Notes: generated from the letters alone by a model not told the origin. Positions 19,178 through 29,648 are shown, counted from the stretch's first letter. The stretch: 64,000 nucleotides of DNA from UBA11222 sp049323435 (GCA_049323435.1 JBMOMX010000023.1:59427-123426); one strand, 5' to 3'. Program-made: numbers and translations.

Positions 19178-22100
19178 TTATTCGCCGCTGGCTGGGGACT
19201 TGGCGAACACGGCCTCCGCCTCGGCGCGAACCTGATCTCCGGCGCTGGTAATAGCCCCGCGGTCCACTTTCTGCTCGCTCAGGATTTCCTGATCGCGCTT
19301 GATGGCGATGGCCTTCATTTCATTGATCAGCGCCCCGGTACCCGCAGGGATCAGGCGGCCAACAATGACATTTTCCTTAAGTCCCGCCAGATAATCAACT
19401 TTTCCGGCAACCGCCGCCTCCGTAAGCACCCGCGTCGTCTCCTGGAAGGAGGCCGCTGAGATAAACGAACGGGTTTGCAGCGATGCTTTGGTAATACCAA
19501 GCAGAACCGGTACGCCCTGGGCAGGAACCCGCCCCTCGGAAACGACTTTCTCATTGATTTCGTCCAGTTCAAGACGGTCAATCTGCTCACCTTTAAGCAG
19601 TGTCGTTTCGCCCGGATGGGTAATTTCCACTTTTTGCAGCATCTGGCGCACAATCACTTCAATATGCTTGTCATTGATGGGCACGCCCTGCAAGCGGTAC
19701 ACTTCCTGGATTTCCTTCACCAGATAATTGGCCAGCTCCTCAACGCCCAGAATGGACAGAATGTCATGCGGGGCGGGGTTGCCGTCCAGCAGGAACTCAC
19801 CCTTGCGGATAAAATCACCCTCCTGCACGGCCACATGCTTGCCCTTGGGGATGAGATATTCGCTGAACACGGCCGGATCATCGGGCGACTCGATCAGAAT
19901 CCGGCGCTTGTTCTTGTAATCGCGGCCGAATTTGACAATACCATCCATTTCGGCAAGCACCGCATGATCCTTGGGCCGGCGCGCCTCGAAAAGTTCCGCC
20001 ACGCGCGGCAGGCCCCCCGTAATGTCGCGCGTCTTGGCGCTTTCACGCGGAATGCGCGCCAGCACGTCTCCCGCCGCAACTTCATCGCCATCCTCGACCG
20101 AAAGAATCGCGTCCACCGAAAGCAGGTAACGCACATCCAGATCGCCCGTGCCCAATTTAACGGGCGCCCCTTTTTTATCGACCAGCGCTATGCCGGGTTT
20201 GAGATCACCGCCTTTTGGCGCAGAACGCCAGTCCACCACGATCCTGTTGGTAATACCGGTTGCATCATCCAGCATATCGCGCACCGAGATACCATCGACC
20301 AGATCGACAAATTTAACCGTTCCGGATTTTTCGGTGATGATCGGCAGCGTATAGGGATCCCATTCGCACAGGCGCAACCCCTTGGTCACCCGTCCGCCTT
20401 CTTTAATCAACAGGCGCGTGCCATAAGGCACCTTGTGGGTGGCGCGCTGGCGGCCATTATCATCGACTACGGCAAGAATGCAGTTGCGGCTCAGAACGAC
20501 CTGACGCCCGCCGCGATCGGTCACAAGATTCTTGTTTTCGATCTGCAACTCACCTTCGTGTGTGGCTTCAATAAAGGATTGCTCCGCCACTTGTGCCGTA
20601 CCGCCAATATGGAAGGTACGCATGGTTAATTGCGTGCCGGGTTCACCGATGGATTGCGCGGCGATGACACCTACCGCTTCACCAATATTCACCGGCGTGC
20701 CCCGCGCAAGATCGCGGCCATAACACCGGGCGCAAACGCCAATCTTGGAATCGCAGGTCAGCACGGAACGGATGCGCACAGTTTGAATATCCGCAGCCTC
20801 AATCACTTCTACATCGGCTTCGCTGATTTCACGCCCTGCCTTCACCAGCACAGCGTCACTGGCCGGATGCAGCACATCATCACAGGCGGTGCGGCCAAGA
20901 ATGCGCTCGCCCAGACGCTGCAGGACCTCACCGCCCTCGACAATCGCCGACACATTCAGCCCGCGCGGCGTACCGCAATCCTGCTCCTTGATGATACAGT
21001 CCTGCGCCACGTCAACCAGACGGCGTGTAAGATAGCCGGAGTTGGCGGTTTTCAGCGCCGTGTCGGCCAGGCCTTTGCGCGCACCATGCGTCGAATTGAA
21101 ATATTCGAGCACCGTCAGCCCTTCTTTGAAGTTCGAGATGATCGGCGTTTCAATGATTTCGCCCGAAGGTTTCGCCATCAGCCCGCGCATGCCGGCAAGC
21201 TGCTTCATCTGGGCAGCAGAACCGCGCGCGCCGGAATGCGCCATCATGTAAATCGAGTTCAACGGCTTTTCACGCCCCTGCGCGTCCACGCCGGCACGGG
21301 AAATTTCCGCCATCATTTCATCGGCAACCCGGTCCGTGCATTTTGACCAGGCGTCAATGACCTTATTGTATTTTTCACCCTGGGTGATTAAGCCATCCGT
21401 GTACTGCTGTTCATATTCCTTCGCCAGCATCCTTGTGTCTTCTACCATTTTGGTTTTGGCCGCGGGCACCACCATATCGTCCTTGCCGAAGGAAATGCCC
21501 GCCTTGAAGGCATGACGAAATCCGAGCGCCATAATACGGTCGCAGAAAATAACCGTTTCTTTCTGTCCGGCATGACGGTAGACGACATCAATAACCTGGC
21601 TGATATCCCGTTTGGTCAACAGCCGGTTGACAAGACTGAATGGCACCTGGGGATGGCGCGGCAGCAGATCGCCCAGCATCATGCGCCCGGGGGTCGTATC
21701 CACACGCTCCGTAATCGGATTGCCTTCGGCATCCACACTCTGGCGGCGCGCCTTGATGGGGCTGTGCAGGGTTACAGAACCATTGGCAAGCGCATGTTCA
21801 ATTTCACCCAGATTGGAGAAAATCATGCCCGCGCCCGCGGCCGAAGGCCGTTCGATCGTCATAAAATAAAGACCCAGCACAATATCCTGGCTGGGAACGA
21901 TGATCGGCTTGCCATCGGATGGCCGCAGAATATTGTTGGTGGACATCATCAGTACGCGCGCTTCAAGCTGCGCTTCCAGGCTTAATGGCACATGCACGGC
22001 CATCTGATCGCCGTCAAAGTCAGCATTGAAAGCCGCGCAAACCAGCGGATGCAACTGTATCGCCTTGCCTTCGATCAGCACCGGCTCAAATGCCTGTATA

Positions 22101-23404
22101 CCCAGGCGGTGCAGCGTAGGCGCACGGTTCAGCATGACCGGATGTTCACGGATGACCTGATCGAGAACGTCCCATACTTCGGGACGTTCTTTTTCCACCA
22201 GCTTCTTCGCCTGTTTAACGGTGCTGGACAGCCCTCGCGCCTCCAATTGTGAATAGATAAATGGCTTGAACAGTTCCAGCGCCATTTTCTTGGGCAGCCC
22301 GCATTGATGCAGTTTCAGTTCCGGCCCCACCACGATCACCGAACGTCCCGAATAATCGACCCGCTTACCCAGAAGATTTTGGCGGAAGCGGCCCTGCTTG
22401 CCTTTCAGCATATCCGCAAGCGATTTTAACGGGCGCTTGTTGGCACCGGTGATGACCCGTCCACGGCGGCCATTGTCGAACAGCGCATCCACGGCTTCCT
22501 GCAACATGCGCTTTTCATTGCGCACGATAATGTCGGGCGCACGCAGTTCCATCAGCCGCTTCAGGCGGTTGTTACGGTTGATCACCCGGCGGTACAGATC
22601 ATTCAGATCGGAGGTCGCAAAACGCCCGCCATCCAGCGGCACCAGCGGGCGAAGCTCCGGCGGTATCACCGGCACGACGGTCAAAATCATCCACTCCGGA
22701 CGGTTCTTCGACTCAATGAAGGCTTCAACGAGTTTCAAACGTTTGACAATCTTTTTGGGCTTGGCCTCGCCCGTGGCTTCGGACAGTTCAACACGCAGCC
22801 TGTCGCGCAGGGCAATCAGATCAATCGCGGACAATAGTTCCCGGATCGCCTCGGCGCCGATACCGGCAGTGAAGGCGTCATCGCCATATTCATCCTGGGC
22901 CCGGCGGAATTCTTCCTCATTGATCAGCATGTTCGGCTTCAGCGGCGTAAGACCAGGCTCCAGCACGACATATTGCTCGAAATACAATACCCGTTCGAGA
23001 TCCTTCAGAGTCATGTCCAGCATCAGGCCGATACGGCTGGGCAGGGATTTCAAAAACCAGATATGCGCAACCGGCGAGGCCAGTTCGATATGGCCCATGC
23101 GCTCGCGCCGCACCTTCGAAAGCGTAACTTCGACATTGCACTTTTCGCAGATGATGCCCTTATATTTCATGCGCTTGTATTTGCCGCACAGGCATTCATA
23201 ATCCTTTATCGGCCCGAAAATACGGGCGCAGAAAAGGCCGTCACGCTCCGGCTTGAACGTGCGGTAATTGATGGTTTCCGGCTTTTTGATCTCGCCAAAC
23301 GACCAGGACAGAATGCGCTCCGGGCTGGCCAGAGCGATTTGCAGACGATCAAAATTCTCCCGCTGGCCGGCTGGCTGAAAGAGATTTACAAGTTCCTGGT
23401 TCAT
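19178..23404 (-). CDS. rpoC: DNA-directed RNA polymerase subunit beta-prime
   Basis: 1,408 residues. It holds the active-site motif NADFDGDQM (residues 460-468), whose three aspartates bind catalytic magnesium. The N-terminal zinc site uses Cys71, Cys73, Cys86 and Cys89 (CLCGKYK...CEKC). A second cysteine cluster is near residue 890 (CDSKIGVCARCYGRDLA). The trigger-loop region contains GEAVGVIAAQSIGEPGTQLTMRTFHIGG. AAGGAG lies 9 nt before the ATG. It follows rpoB by 79 bp. The C-terminus (FAKSPASGE) is short. Confidence 0.99.
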   Translation of the reverse strand: MNQELVNLFQPAGQRENFDRLQIALASPERILSWSFGEIKKPETINYRTFKPERDGLFCARIFGPIKDYECLCGKYKRMKYKGIICEKCNVEVTLSKVRRERMGHIELASPVAHIWFLKSLPSRIGLMLDMTLKDLERVLYFEQYVVLEPGLTPLKPNMLINEEEFRRAQDEYGDDAFTAGIGAEAIRELLSAIDLIALRDRLRVELSEATGEAKPKKIVKRLKLVEAFIESKNRPEWMILTVVPVIPPELRPLVPLDGGRFATSDLNDLYRRVINRNNRLKRLMELRAPDIIVRNEKRMLQEAVDALFDNGRRGRVITGANKRPLKSLADMLKGKQGRFRQNLLGKRVDYSGRSVIVVGPELKLHQCGLPKKMALELFKPFIYSQLEARGLSSTVKQAKKLVEKERPEVWDVLDQVIREHPVMLNRAPTLHRLGIQAFEPVLIEGKAIQLHPLVCAAFNADFDGDQMAVHVPLSLEAQLEARVLMMSTNNILRPSDGKPIIVPSQDIVLGLYFMTIERPSAAGAGMIFSNLGEIEHALANGSVTLHSPIKARRQSVDAEGNPITERVDTTPGRMMLGDLLPRHPQVPFSLVNRLLTKRDISQVIDVVYRHAGQKETVIFCDRIMALGFRHAFKAGISFGKDDMVVPAAKTKMVEDTRMLAKEYEQQYTDGLITQGEKYNKVIDAWSKCTDRVADEMMAEISRAGVDAQGREKPLNSIYMMAHSGARGSAAQMKQLAGMRGLMAKPSGEIIETPIISNFKEGLTVLEYFNSTHGARKGLADTALKTANSGYLTRRLVDVAQDCIIKEQDCGTPRGLNVSAIVEGGEVLQRLGERILGRTACDDVLHPASDAVLVKAGREISEADVEVIEAADIQTVRIRSVLTCDSKIGVCARCYGRDLARGTPVNIGEAVGVIAAQSIGEPGTQLTMRTFHIGGTAQVAEQSFIEATHEGELQIENKNLVTDRGGRQVVLSRNCILAVVDDNGRQRATHKVPYGTRLLIKEGGRVTKGLRLCEWDPYTLPIITEKSGTVKFVDLVDGISVRDMLDDATGITNRIVVDWRSAPKGGDLKPGIALVDKKGAPVKLGTGDLDVRYLLSVDAILSVEDGDEVAAGDVLARIPRESAKTRDITGGLPRVAELFEARRPKDHAVLAEMDGIVKFGRDYKNKRRILIESPDDPAVFSEYLIPKGKHVAVQEGDFIRKGEFLLDGNPAPHDILSILGVEELANYLVKEIQEVYRLQGVPINDKHIEVIVRQMLQKVEITHPGETTLLKGEQIDRLELDEINEKVVSEGRVPAQGVPVLLGITKASLQTRSFISAASFQETTRVLTEAAVAGKVDYLAGLKENVIVGRLIPAGTGALINEMKAIAIKRDQEILSEQKVDRGAITSAGDQVRAEAEAVFAKSPASGE

Positions 23405-23483
23405 CTATCGGTACTCCTTGGCCACATTAAAGGGGCTTGGAAATTATTCGTATACTGAGCATTTACCGCCGGGCGCCGCCGGG

Positions 23484-26400
23484 TCATTCTTCCTTGGTCA
23501 GCAGATTCACATTCAGTGACAGTGAACGCATTTCCTTAACCAGCACGTTGAAGGATTCCGGTATCCCGGTCTCAAAGGTTTCATCACCGCGCACAATGGA
23601 TTCATACACTTTCGTGCGTCCGGCCACGTCGTCAGACTTGACGGTCAGCATTTCCTGCAATGTGTATGCCGCACCATAAGCCTCCAGCGCCCAGACCTCC
23701 ATTTCACCAAAGCGCTGTCCGCCAAACTGCGCCTTGCCGCCAAGCGGCTGTTGCGTGACCAGGCTGTAGGGCCCAATCGAGCGCGCGTGAATCTTGTCGT
23801 CAACAAGATGGTGCAGTTTCAGCATGTAAATATAGCCAACCGTCACCTTGCGGTCGAACATGTCACCCGACTGCCCGTCATACAGCGTCACCTGGCCCGA
23901 CGCATCAAGTCCGGCCTTCGTCAGCATATTGACAATATCGACTTCATGCGCGCCATCAAAAACCGGTGTCGCAATAGGAACGCCGCGTTTAAGATTTTCC
24001 GCCATTTCCAGAAGTTCCACATCCGTCATGCCGGCAATATCCGCAGAATAGATTTTGTCGTCATAAGCATGCCGCAGGGAATCTTTCAGCACACTCATGG
24101 ATCGCCCATTGTGAACCGCCTCCAGCGCCGCGCCGATCTGCCTGCCAAGGCCCGCACAGGCCCAGCCAAGATGCGTCTCAAGAATTTGCCCCACATTCAT
24201 GCGGCTGGGCACGCCTAGCGGATTTAGAACCACATCCACATGCGTGCCATCTTCCGTGAACGGCATATCTTCGATCGGAACGATCTTGGATATCACACCC
24301 TTGTTGCCGTGGCGTCCGGCCATTTTGTCGCCAGGTTGCAGCTTGCGCTTAACGGCGACAAAAATCTTGACCATTTTCATCACGCCGGGCGGCAATTCAT
24401 CGCCGCGCTGCAACTTCTCAACCTTGTTTTCAAAACGGGCCTGAACCTGCCCGGTTGAATCGTCGAACTGCTTTTTCAGCGTTTCGGCTTCAGTCATGGC
24501 TTTTTCGTTTTTAAGCGCAATCTGCCACCATGACCTGCGTGACGGCAGGCCGTCCAGCACGGCATCGGTAATTTTGGTCCCGTCGGCCAGGCCTTTCGGG
24601 CCGCCCGACGCCTGCTTGCCAATCAGTAATTCCCGCAGGCGGCCGTAAATATTGCGCTCCAGAATGGCCAATTCGTCGTCCCGGTCTTTGGCCAGCGCTT
24701 CGATTTCGGAACGCTCAATTGCCATTGCCCGTTCGTCTTTTTCGACGCCATGCCGGTTGAACACCCGGACCTCGACGACCGTGCCGGCCACGCCCGGCGG
24801 TAAACGCAACGATGTGTCACGCACATCGGACGCTTTTTCGCCAAAGATCGCGCGCAGCAGTTTTTCTTCCGGCGTCATCGGCGATTCACCCTTGGGCGTC
24901 ACCTTGCCAACCAGAATATCGCCAGGGTTAACTTCGGCGCCGATATAAACAATGCCCGCTTCGTCGAGATCGCGCAGATTTTCTTCACCGACATTGGGAA
25001 TATCGCGGGTGATTTCTTCAGGCCCCAGCTTGGTGTCGCGGGCCATGACTTCGAATTCCTCGATATGGATCGAGGTAAACACATCATCGCGCACGATACG
25101 TTCCGAGATCAGGATCGAGTCTTCGAAATTATATCCATTCCACGGCATAAACGCGACAAGCACGTTGCGGCCGAGCGCCAGTTCACCAAGCTCCGTAGAC
25201 GGACCATCGGCAATGATGTCGCCCGTCTCTACCCGGTCGCCAACCTTGACCAGCGGGCGCTGCGTAATGCAGGTGTTCTGGTTGGAACGCTGGAACTTGC
25301 GCAGATTGTAAATGTCCACGACAGAACGCGAGGCATCCACTTCTTCACGCACGCGCACAACGATACGCTGGGCATCCACCTGATCGACAATACCGGAACG
25401 GCGCGCGCCGATGGCGGCGCCGGAATCATAGGCCACCACCGCTTCCATGCCGGTGCCGACCAGCGGCGCCTCTGCCTGCAATAGCGGCACAGCCTGGCGC
25501 TGCATGTTTGAACCCATCAGCGCGCGGTTGGCGTCGTCATTTTCCAGAAACGGAATCAGCGCCGCAGCAACCGAAACAAGCTGCTTGGGCGAAACGTCCA
25601 TCAGTTCCACATTCGCGGGCGCCGTCATGGCGAAATCACCCGCGATGCGGCATGATACCAGATCGCTGAGTAATTGCCCCTTGGCGTCAAATGGCGCATT
25701 GGCCTGGGCGATGGTGAATTTGGCTTCTTCCATCGCCGACAGATAGACAACATCGCTGCTGACTTTGCCGTTTGCCACTTTGCGGTACGGGGTTTCGATA
25801 AAGCCATATTTATTCACCCTGGCATAAGTTGCCAGGCTGTTGATAAGGCCGATATTCGGCCCTTCGGGCGTTTCAATCGGACAGATGCGGCCATAATGGG
25901 TGGGGTGCACGTCGCGCACCTCAAAGCCCGCACGTTCGCGCGTCAAACCGCCAGGCCCCAGCGCCGAAAGACGGCGCTTATGCGTGATTTCCGACAAGGG
26001 ATTGGTCTGATCCATGAACTGGCTGAGCTGGGACGAACCAAAAAATTCGCGTATCGCAGCGGCAACCGGTTTGGCATTGATCAGATCATGCGGCATAACC
26101 GTATCGATTTCCACCGAGCTCATACGCTCCTTGATCGCGCGCTCCATGCGCAGCAATCCGACGCGGTACTGGTTTTCCATCAATTCGCCAACCGAACGCA
26201 GACGGCGATTGCCCAGATGATCAATATCATCGATTTCCCCGCGCCCATCGCGCAGTTCACACAGAGTTTTGACCACGGCAAGAATATCTTCCTTGCGCAG
26301 TACGCCAACCGTGTCGGGACAATCCAGATCAAGGCGCATATTCATCTTTACACGGCCTACCGCGGAAAGATCGTAACGCTCGGAATCAAAGAACAGGCCG

Positions 26401-27584
26401 CTGAACAGGCTTTCCGCGGCTTCAAGCGTCGGCGGCTCGCCAGGGCGAATGACGCGATAAATATCAATCAGCGCCTGCTCGCGGGTTTCGCTCTTGTCCG
26501 CCATCATGGTATTGCGGATATAGGCGCCGATATTCACGCCATCCACATCCAGGGTCGGGATGCTGGTAAAGCGATGCTCTTCCAGACTGGTGATGACATC
26601 AGCGGTAAATTCTTCACCCGCCTCAATGAATATTTCGCCGGTCTCTTCGTTGATCATGTCGCAGGCGGCATAGCGGCCAACGATTTCGTCGGACGTGACC
26701 AGCAGTTCCTTCACGCCCTGTTCCTGCAATTTGCGGCCCAGGCGGGGCGTGAATTTCTTTCCGGCTTCCAGAATAACTTCACCGGTCTTGGCGTCGATCA
26801 TATCGTTACCGGCTAGCGTGCCGCGCAGTTTTTCGGCATTGAACGGCACACGCCATCCGCCCTTTTTGTTGGCGGTATAAACCACCGTCTGGAAGAAATA
26901 GGCCAGAATTTCATCCTGCGACATGCCCAGCGCGTAGAACAGCGTCGTGGCGGGCATTTTGCGACGCCGGTCAATGCGCACATTGACGATGTCTTTAATA
27001 TCAAATTCAAAATCCAGCCATGATCCGCGATAGGGAATGACCCGCGCGGCAAACAGCAGTTTCCCGCTGGAATGGCTTTTACCCTTGTCATGGTCGAAAA
27101 ACACGCCCGGCGAACGGTGCATCTGACTGACAATCACGCGCTCGGTGCCATTGACGACAAAGGTGCCGTGATCCGTCATCATCGGCATATCGCCCATATA
27201 GACGGCCTGCTCCTTGATGTCCTTCACCGACTTGGCGCCGGTTATTTCATCCACATCAAACACAATCAGGCGCAAGGTCAGCTTCAGCGGCGCGGCATAG
27301 GTCATGTCACGCTGCTGGCATTCTTCAACATCATATTTTGGAGGCTCAAATTCATATTTCACAAATTCGAGCGAAGCGGTCTCAGCGAAATCCTTGATCG
27401 GAAATACCGATTTAAACACGCCTTGCAGCCCGGTATCGTTGCGTTCGCTAACGCCCTTGTCGAACTGCAAAAACTGATTATAGGAGTTACGCTGAACTTC
27501 GATGAGGTTCGGCATCTGCACTACTTCGGGAATATTGCCAAAGGATTTGCGGATCCGCTTGCGACCAGTAAATGACTGGGCCAT
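23484..27584 (-). CDS. rpoB: DNA-directed RNA polymerase subunit beta
   Basis: 1,366 residues. The rifampicin region reads SQLSQFMDQTNPLSEITHKRR, LSALGPGGL, which is the sensitive-type pattern with no common resistance substitution. Other conserved blocks are NVLVAFMPWNGYNFEDSILISER and GDKMAGRHGNKGVISKI. Together with beta-prime it forms the catalytic cleft. The ATG has GAGGAGAAGG directly upstream. A 97-bp gap carrying a 10-bp hairpin separates it from rplL, where other bacteria have an attenuator or RNase III site. Confidence 0.99.
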   Translation of the reverse strand: MAQSFTGRKRIRKSFGNIPEVVQMPNLIEVQRNSYNQFLQFDKGVSERNDTGLQGVFKSVFPIKDFAETASLEFVKYEFEPPKYDVEECQQRDMTYAAPLKLTLRLIVFDVDEITGAKSVKDIKEQAVYMGDMPMMTDHGTFVVNGTERVIVSQMHRSPGVFFDHDKGKSHSSGKLLFAARVIPYRGSWLDFEFDIKDIVNVRIDRRRKMPATTLFYALGMSQDEILAYFFQTVVYTANKKGGWRVPFNAEKLRGTLAGNDMIDAKTGEVILEAGKKFTPRLGRKLQEQGVKELLVTSDEIVGRYAACDMINEETGEIFIEAGEEFTADVITSLEEHRFTSIPTLDVDGVNIGAYIRNTMMADKSETREQALIDIYRVIRPGEPPTLEAAESLFSGLFFDSERYDLSAVGRVKMNMRLDLDCPDTVGVLRKEDILAVVKTLCELRDGRGEIDDIDHLGNRRLRSVGELMENQYRVGLLRMERAIKERMSSVEIDTVMPHDLINAKPVAAAIREFFGSSQLSQFMDQTNPLSEITHKRRLSALGPGGLTRERAGFEVRDVHPTHYGRICPIETPEGPNIGLINSLATYARVNKYGFIETPYRKVANGKVSSDVVYLSAMEEAKFTIAQANAPFDAKGQLLSDLVSCRIAGDFAMTAPANVELMDVSPKQLVSVAAALIPFLENDDANRALMGSNMQRQAVPLLQAEAPLVGTGMEAVVAYDSGAAIGARRSGIVDQVDAQRIVVRVREEVDASRSVVDIYNLRKFQRSNQNTCITQRPLVKVGDRVETGDIIADGPSTELGELALGRNVLVAFMPWNGYNFEDSILISERIVRDDVFTSIHIEEFEVMARDTKLGPEEITRDIPNVGEENLRDLDEAGIVYIGAEVNPGDILVGKVTPKGESPMTPEEKLLRAIFGEKASDVRDTSLRLPPGVAGTVVEVRVFNRHGVEKDERAMAIERSEIEALAKDRDDELAILERNIYGRLRELLIGKQASGGPKGLADGTKITDAVLDGLPSRRSWWQIALKNEKAMTEAETLKKQFDDSTGQVQARFENKVEKLQRGDELPPGVMKMVKIFVAVKRKLQPGDKMAGRHGNKGVISKIVPIEDMPFTEDGTHVDVVLNPLGVPSRMNVGQILETHLGWACAGLGRQIGAALEAVHNGRSMSVLKDSLRHAYDDKIYSADIAGMTDVELLEMAENLKRGVPIATPVFDGAHEVDIVNMLTKAGLDASGQVTLYDGQSGDMFDRKVTVGYIYMLKLHHLVDDKIHARSIGPYSLVTQQPLGGKAQFGGQRFGEMEVWALEAYGAAYTLQEMLTVKSDDVAGRTKVYESIVRGDETFETGIPESFNVLVKEMRSLSLNVNLLTKEE

Positions 27585-27631
27585 ACCTTCTCCTCGCTAG
27601 ATTTCAAATACCGCCCGGGCGGCGGCGAAAG

Positions 27632-27659
27632 GCCGTGGCGCATACCTGCGCGCCACGGC
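27632..27659 (-). other. rplL-rpoB intercistronic hairpin
   Basis: GCCGTGGCGC (27632-27641) and GCGCCACGGC (27650-27659) form a perfect 10-bp stem with an 8-nt loop. No U-run follows on the minus strand (only CTTTCG), so it is unlikely to be a full terminator. A 12-nt palindrome (CCGCCCGGGCGG) follows closely. Known homologous gaps hold an attenuator and processing site; a similar role here is inference. Confidence 0.55.
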
Positions 27660-27681
27660 AATCAGTACAGATAGACAGAAG

Positions 27682-28053
27682 CTATTTCACTTCCACGGTT
27701 GCGCCAGCAGATTCAAGCTGCGCCTTGAGCGCGGCAGCTTCAGCCTTGTTGACGCCGGTCTTGACCTCCTTGGGCGCGGCTTCCACCAGATCCTTGGCTT
27801 CTTTCAATCCAAGGCCGGTGATCGTGCGGACTTCCTTGATCACGTTGATCTTCTTGTCCCCGGCAGAAGCCAGGATTACGTCGAACTCGGTCTGCTCTTC
27901 AACAGCCGCAGCAGGAGCCGCAGCAGCAGCAGCCACCGCCACAGGCGCCGCAGCCGACACGCCCCATTTTTCTTCCAGCATCTTTGAGAGAGACGCCGCT
28001 TCGAGAACTGTCAGCGCTGACAGGTCCTCAACGATTTTATCCAGATTTGCCAT
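27682..28053 (-). CDS. rplL: 50S ribosomal protein L7/L12
   Basis: 123 residues. The N-terminal dimerisation helices (about 1-33) are followed by an Ala/Pro-rich flexible hinge (about 34-52) and a globular C-terminal domain with KINVIKEVRTITGLGLKEAKDLVE, which recruits EF-Tu, EF-G and initiation factors to the ribosome. Several dimers bind L10, encoded 42 bp upstream. AAGGA lies 9 nt before the ATG. Confidence 0.98.
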   Translation of the reverse strand: MANLDKIVEDLSALTVLEAASLSKMLEEKWGVSAAAPVAVAAAAAAPAAAVEEQTEFDVILASAGDKKINVIKEVRTITGLGLKEAKDLVEAAPKEVKTGVNKAEAAALKAQLESAGATVEVK

Positions 28054-28095
28054 TTGAGATATTCCTTCGGTTTGATCTTGTATCGGTTAGGTTGC

Positions 28096-28614
28096 TTACG
28101 CAGCTTCGTTTTTGGCCGCATGTGCACTGAGAACTCTTGCCAATTGGCTGGCCGGGGCAGACAGCACGGTTGCGATTCTTGTCGCAGGGGTGCTTATCAT
28201 TCCCACCAGTCTGGCGCGAAGCTCATCAAGTGACGGCATGGTCGCCAGGGTCTCGACGCCTTTCTTGTCGAGAACCGTTAGCCCCATGGCGCCGCCCCGG
28301 ATAACGAACTTGTCGTTTTCCTTGGCGTATTCCATCGCTACTTTTGGCGCCGCAACCGGATCTGCCGAATAGGCAATTACGGTTGGGCCGGTCAGCAGAT
28401 CAGAAATGCCACTGCATGGCGTGCCATCCAGTGCGCGCTTTGCGAGCCGGTTTTTGATCACCTTCACTCCGGCGTTCGCGTTGCCCATGCGCCGGCGAAG
28501 TTCACTCATTTCGCTAACGCTCATACCAGTATAATGGGACACCACGACCACCCCGGCGTCACTAAAGACACCGTTGAGATATGTGATCATTTCTTGCTTT
28601 TGCGCCCGGTCCAT
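28096..28614 (-). CDS. rplJ: 50S ribosomal protein L10
   Basis: 172 residues from MDRAQKQEMITYLNGVFSD. The frame is open for 56 further codons upstream, but that part is leader sequence without L10 similarity; AAGGAG at the proper distance (GGAGTACAACAATG) fixes the ATG. The N-terminal domain (GMSVSEMSELRRRMGNAN, VIKNRLAKRAL) binds 23S rRNA; the C-terminal helix carries L7/L12 dimers. In other bacteria L10 represses its own mRNA by binding the leader, and a 332-nt leader is present here. Confidence 0.97.
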   Translation of the reverse strand: MDRAQKQEMITYLNGVFSDAGVVVVSHYTGMSVSEMSELRRRMGNANAGVKVIKNRLAKRALDGTPCSGISDLLTGPTVIAYSADPVAAPKVAMEYAKENDKFVIRGGAMGLTVLDKKGVETLATMPSLDELRARLVGMISTPATRIATVLSAPASQLARVLSAHAAKNEAA

Positions 28615-28946
28615 TGTTGTACTCCTTTTTCCAGCAGGCCGGATGCAATGTTGCTCCGGACCGCCATCGTTGGACCAACCCCGCCGCCCGGACAGACCGG
28701 GCCCCCACATGAGGTGCGGAGCCGTTTGCGCCTGTCCCGGATCAAACCGATCACTGCCTTTGCCCAGCATGCCATCAAGCATGCCGTCATTGGCCTCTCA
28801 CGCCTTGCCCCGTCTCATGCGGGCGGTTTTTAAGCTGACCCAAACCGGTCAGAACCCGCAATCTCGGACAGGATGTTGCCCGCCATAACACACCAGGTGT
28901 TTTGCCGGACACTCCTTCGCACCGTCATGAACGGTGCGAAATTCAG
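28615..28946 (-). promoter_or_regulatory. rplA-rplJ intergenic region, likely L10 leader
   Basis: This 332-bp gap holds no gene. Directly after the rplA stop is a perfect 10-bp hairpin (TTCGCACCGT 28916-28925, ACGGTGCGAA 28931-28940, loop CATGA) with no U-run. Further along are GC-rich inverted segments (for example GGCCCGGTCTGTCCGGGC near 28695-28712). Position and length fit the autoregulatory L10 mRNA leader known in many bacteria; the L10 kink-turn itself was not resolved by eye. No strong sigma-70 promoter was seen. Confidence 0.45.
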
Positions 28947-29645
28947 TTACGAGCCAGAAATGCTCGCAAAATCCACTTTCACGCCTGGCCCCATTGTCGA
29001 GCTGAGCGAGACTTTTTTGACATAGGTTCCCTTGGCGCCTTCCGGCTTGGCCCGGGTTATAGCCTCGACAAAAGCCCGGATATTAACGCAGAGTGCCTCC
29101 GCATCAAAACTGGCCTTGCCCACGCCGCCATGAATGATACCGGCTTTTTCCACACGGAATTCAACCTGGCCGCCTTTGGCCGCTTTCACGGCTTCGGCCA
29201 CATCATTCGTCACCGTGCCCAGCTTGGGATTTGGCATCAGGCCGCGCGGCCCCAGAACTTTGCCAAGACGCCCCACCACCGGCATCAGATCCGGTGTCGC
29301 GATGCAGCGGTCGAAATTGATTTCGCCGCCCTGAATGCGCTCCATCAGATCTTCCGCACCGACAATATCCGCGCCCGCAGCCAGCGCCGCATCGGCCTTG
29401 TCGCCCCTTGCAAAGACCGCAACACGCATGGTTTTGCCCGTGCCGTTCGGCAGCAGGACCATGCCGCGAACCATCTGGTCCGCATGGCGCGGATCCACAT
29501 TCAGGTTCATCGCCACTTCGACGGTTTCATCGAATTTGCTGAGGCTGTTGGATTTGATCAGGCCGACAGCTTCTTCCAATTTATAAAAACGGTTCCGGTC
29601 AATACCCGCCGCCGTCTTCTTCTGCCGCTTTGAGAGTTGCGCCAT
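28947..29645 (-). CDS. rplA: 50S ribosomal protein L1
   Basis: 232 residues in two domains. Conserved parts are the N-terminal FDETVEVAMNLNVDPRHADQMVRG and the central RLGKVLGPRGLMPNPKLGTV signature. L1 forms the mobile stalk that helps release E-site tRNA and in E. coli represses the L11-L1 mRNA. AGAGGATAAGTC precedes the ATG. It lies 3 bp after rplK, so the two are translationally coupled. Confidence 0.98.
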   Translation of the reverse strand: MAQLSKRQKKTAAGIDRNRFYKLEEAVGLIKSNSLSKFDETVEVAMNLNVDPRHADQMVRGMVLLPNGTGKTMRVAVFARGDKADAALAAGADIVGAEDLMERIQGGEINFDRCIATPDLMPVVGRLGKVLGPRGLMPNPKLGTVTNDVAEAVKAAKGGQVEFRVEKAGIIHGGVGKASFDAEALCVNIRAFVEAITRAKPEGAKGTYVKKVSLSSTMGPGVKVDFASISGS

Positions 29646-29648
29646 GAC

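Noticed and set aside
24199..24458. Overlapping short plus-strand frames opposite rpoB
   Set aside because: Shadow frames of rpoB with no start signals.
25674..26816. 380-codon plus-strand open frame opposite rpoB
   Set aside because: Antisense to conserved rpoB; no domain or ribosome binding site.
28617..28782. N-terminal extension of rplJ
   Set aside because: It falls in the mRNA leader; AAGGAG marks the downstream ATG.
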